Assembly (NCBI GenBank): GCA_004026145.2
Contig: CP034975.1
Span: 4,834,267 to 4,898,266, forward strand
Direction of reading: 5' to 3'
Source: Takifugu bimaculatus
Taxonomy: Eukaryota > Chordata > Actinopteri > Tetraodontiformes > Tetraodontidae
DNA: 64,000 nucleotides
The position numbers and the translations under genes were made by a program. Each line of letters starts with the position of its first letter. The stretch's first letter is position 1. The notes below the pieces were generated by a model. It ran no database searches, had not been told where the DNA came from, and saw only the letters and a program-made list of their open reading frames with translations. Below are positions 62,901 to 64,000 of this stretch, piece after piece.

Positions 62901-64000
62901 TAATGTATGATATGCATCCAGTTCCTTTTATTGTACAGAAATACTGCTACTGGATGTTGATGGATACCGTACATATTGGCTGCATCACCACTCACACAAT
63001 CACAAATATGAATATTAATTATTCACATACTGGATACTCATGAACTTGTGGTTATTTTTAGGGCCTTCTTATTTCCAGATGACCAACATATAAAGTCGGG
63101 CTTCCGGGCTGATACAGGAATAGTAAATGTTGCAGAGTCAAAGGTCAGATGTGTCTTTGTTACAAAATCAATCATTGAGATTGTTTGATATTGCATATCA
63201 ATTGTAAAACAACCCCAAACAACACGTATATATCTTTATCTGACTCTTAAAAGGCTCAGGCCAAACATCTTTTCAACATCTTTCCCTGTTCTGGAACTTT
63301 ACTCCCCGGCCAGCAGGGGGCAGTACACTTCCGTTACAGGTGTGTCATGAATCCTTCATATTAGATTCACTTTGTAAACTGTAAACAAGTACTAGGGTAA
63401 CCAGCTGATTGGGATTTGATATTAGAGCAATAGCATCAGCATCAAATGACTGCACTGTTTCACAGGCACGATTTTGTCGGGACAGACCAGCTTTCTGTTG
63501 TTTTTCAACTGTCACATGGCAGAGAGTTATTGGTGAGGAGAAACTCAGTTTCACTTTATATCTGAATAAACTACCAGATGAAAATAACATAATGTAGTGT
63601 TTATGTAGTTGAAACGTCAGTTACCTTCATGTGTTTGTGCCATGTCTCCACGTTAAGTTAATCTTGGAGGGGGTGACAGTGGAGAGAGACGGGCTCTGTG
63701 TTGTCTGTCCACCCAGGCAGCATGTCTTCAACCCTGTCTTTATTGGGGACTGTAATCCTCCTCGACAGGTATGTGTCTTACTTATATGACATAAGGGAAT
63801 ACGGGAGCGCTGTTACATAATTGGTACATAATGTGGCAGGACAGTTATAACAGATTTCTGCATTTATAACAGTGATTTCTGAAAGCAGCATCTATAGCAA
63901 CAAAAGTGTGGTTGTTGTCTGACTCGCTGTTCTTCCTCTCTTTCCAGCAGATACTTGAACTTTACAATGGTTGTGCGGTGCCGTTTCATTACAAAGTGGA
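57607..64000 (+). CDS. cfap65: cfap65 (CCDC108), cilia and flagella associated protein 65, 5' part
   Basis: Twenty-five coding exons in the window give about 1190 residues; human CFAP65 is about 1925 aa, so the gene continues beyond the right edge. The product is a string of ASH/MSP-like beta-sandwich domains. Matches I recall from human include the W-D/E-W-ELTK-LVLKN block near the N-terminus, IRFRPLQLTEYEDSIDF, LLPKCAV, FGSVAVGKSSQ, RRVPCLI, SLGNVSKLHLWKLFSLDSLN, FVGTDQLSVVFQLSHGRELL and ILELYNGCAVPF. The protein is needed for motile cilia and sperm flagella (central apparatus). The start at 57607 (MLADDEDPDS) gives a shorter N-terminus than human. All junctions keep frame with GT-AG signals. 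Confidence 0.9.
60089..64000 (+). CDS. cfap65: cfap65 coding exons 10-25 (last one cut by the window edge)
   Basis: Exons: 60089-60312, 60396-60552, 60650-60778, 60901-61152, 61224-61363, 61465-61549, 61621-61767, 61841-62006, 62250-62378, 62460-62673, 62764-62871, 63062-63143, 63254-63339, 63466-63532, 63658-63768, 63951-64000 (or 63948). Exon 10 is a shortened linker relative to human, which has about 60 more residues before the next domain as I remember it. For exon 18 the acceptor ctattag at 62249 is needed to keep frame; two nearby AGs give stops. The last acceptor is a tandem tttccag-cag. Confidence 0.84.

Overview
The window is a piece of a teleost fish chromosome. It shows split genes with GT-AG introns, vertebrate-specific gene families, fish-type repeats (a degenerate tRNA-derived SINE, a fold-back element, many GT/CA and GAAA microsatellites) and an mnx2-class homeobox gene, a paralogue I recall from fish and birds but not from placental mammals. 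All gene calls rest on conceptual splicing by eye and on remembered family sequences; no search was run. Layout: (1) 1-1352, minus strand, the 5' half of bzw1 (translation regulator, leaves the window to the left), with a noncoding first exon and an NRF1-type palindrome near 1.9-2.0 kb. (2) 9660-43958, plus strand, a complete myo1b (unconventional myosin IB) of 31 coding exons, arranged divergently from bzw1; its noncoding first exon is probably between 2.6 and 3.5 kb, followed by a long first intron. The inferred product is 1166 aa with a class I motor, up to seven IQ motifs and a TH1 tail. (3) 43959-45740, the myo1b 3' UTR with two AATAAA signals. (4) 45.7-53.6 kb, about 8 kb of intergenic DNA with simple repeats, a G-rich tract and a SINE and no gene I can support; by position it could hold mnx2 enhancers. 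(5) 54028-55823, plus strand, a three-exon mnx2-type homeobox gene whose conserved-looking acidic C-terminus is in the +1 frame relative to the homeodomain. (6) 56.65-64 kb, plus strand, cfap65 (ciliary ASH/MSP-domain protein), starting about 200 bp after the mnx2 polyadenylation signal behind an excellent RFX X-box; at least 25 coding exons lie in the window and the gene runs off the right edge. The genes do not form a pathway: they are a translation factor, a membrane-cytoskeleton motor, a motor-neuron/pancreas transcription factor and a motile-cilium protein. From memory the human orthologues of bzw1, myo1b and cfap65 lie at 2q32-q35, so the block looks like conserved linkage from which mnx2 is missing in mammals. 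No CRISPR, prokaryotic operon, virus or toxin gene was seen. The most unusual points are an additional tandem IQ-encoding cassette exon in myo1b, a candidate 6-nt in-frame microexon next to switch II of the motor, a GC-AG intron, a probable frameshift in mnx2, and a 22-bp exact copy of mnx2 exon 1 sequence inside its own first intron.
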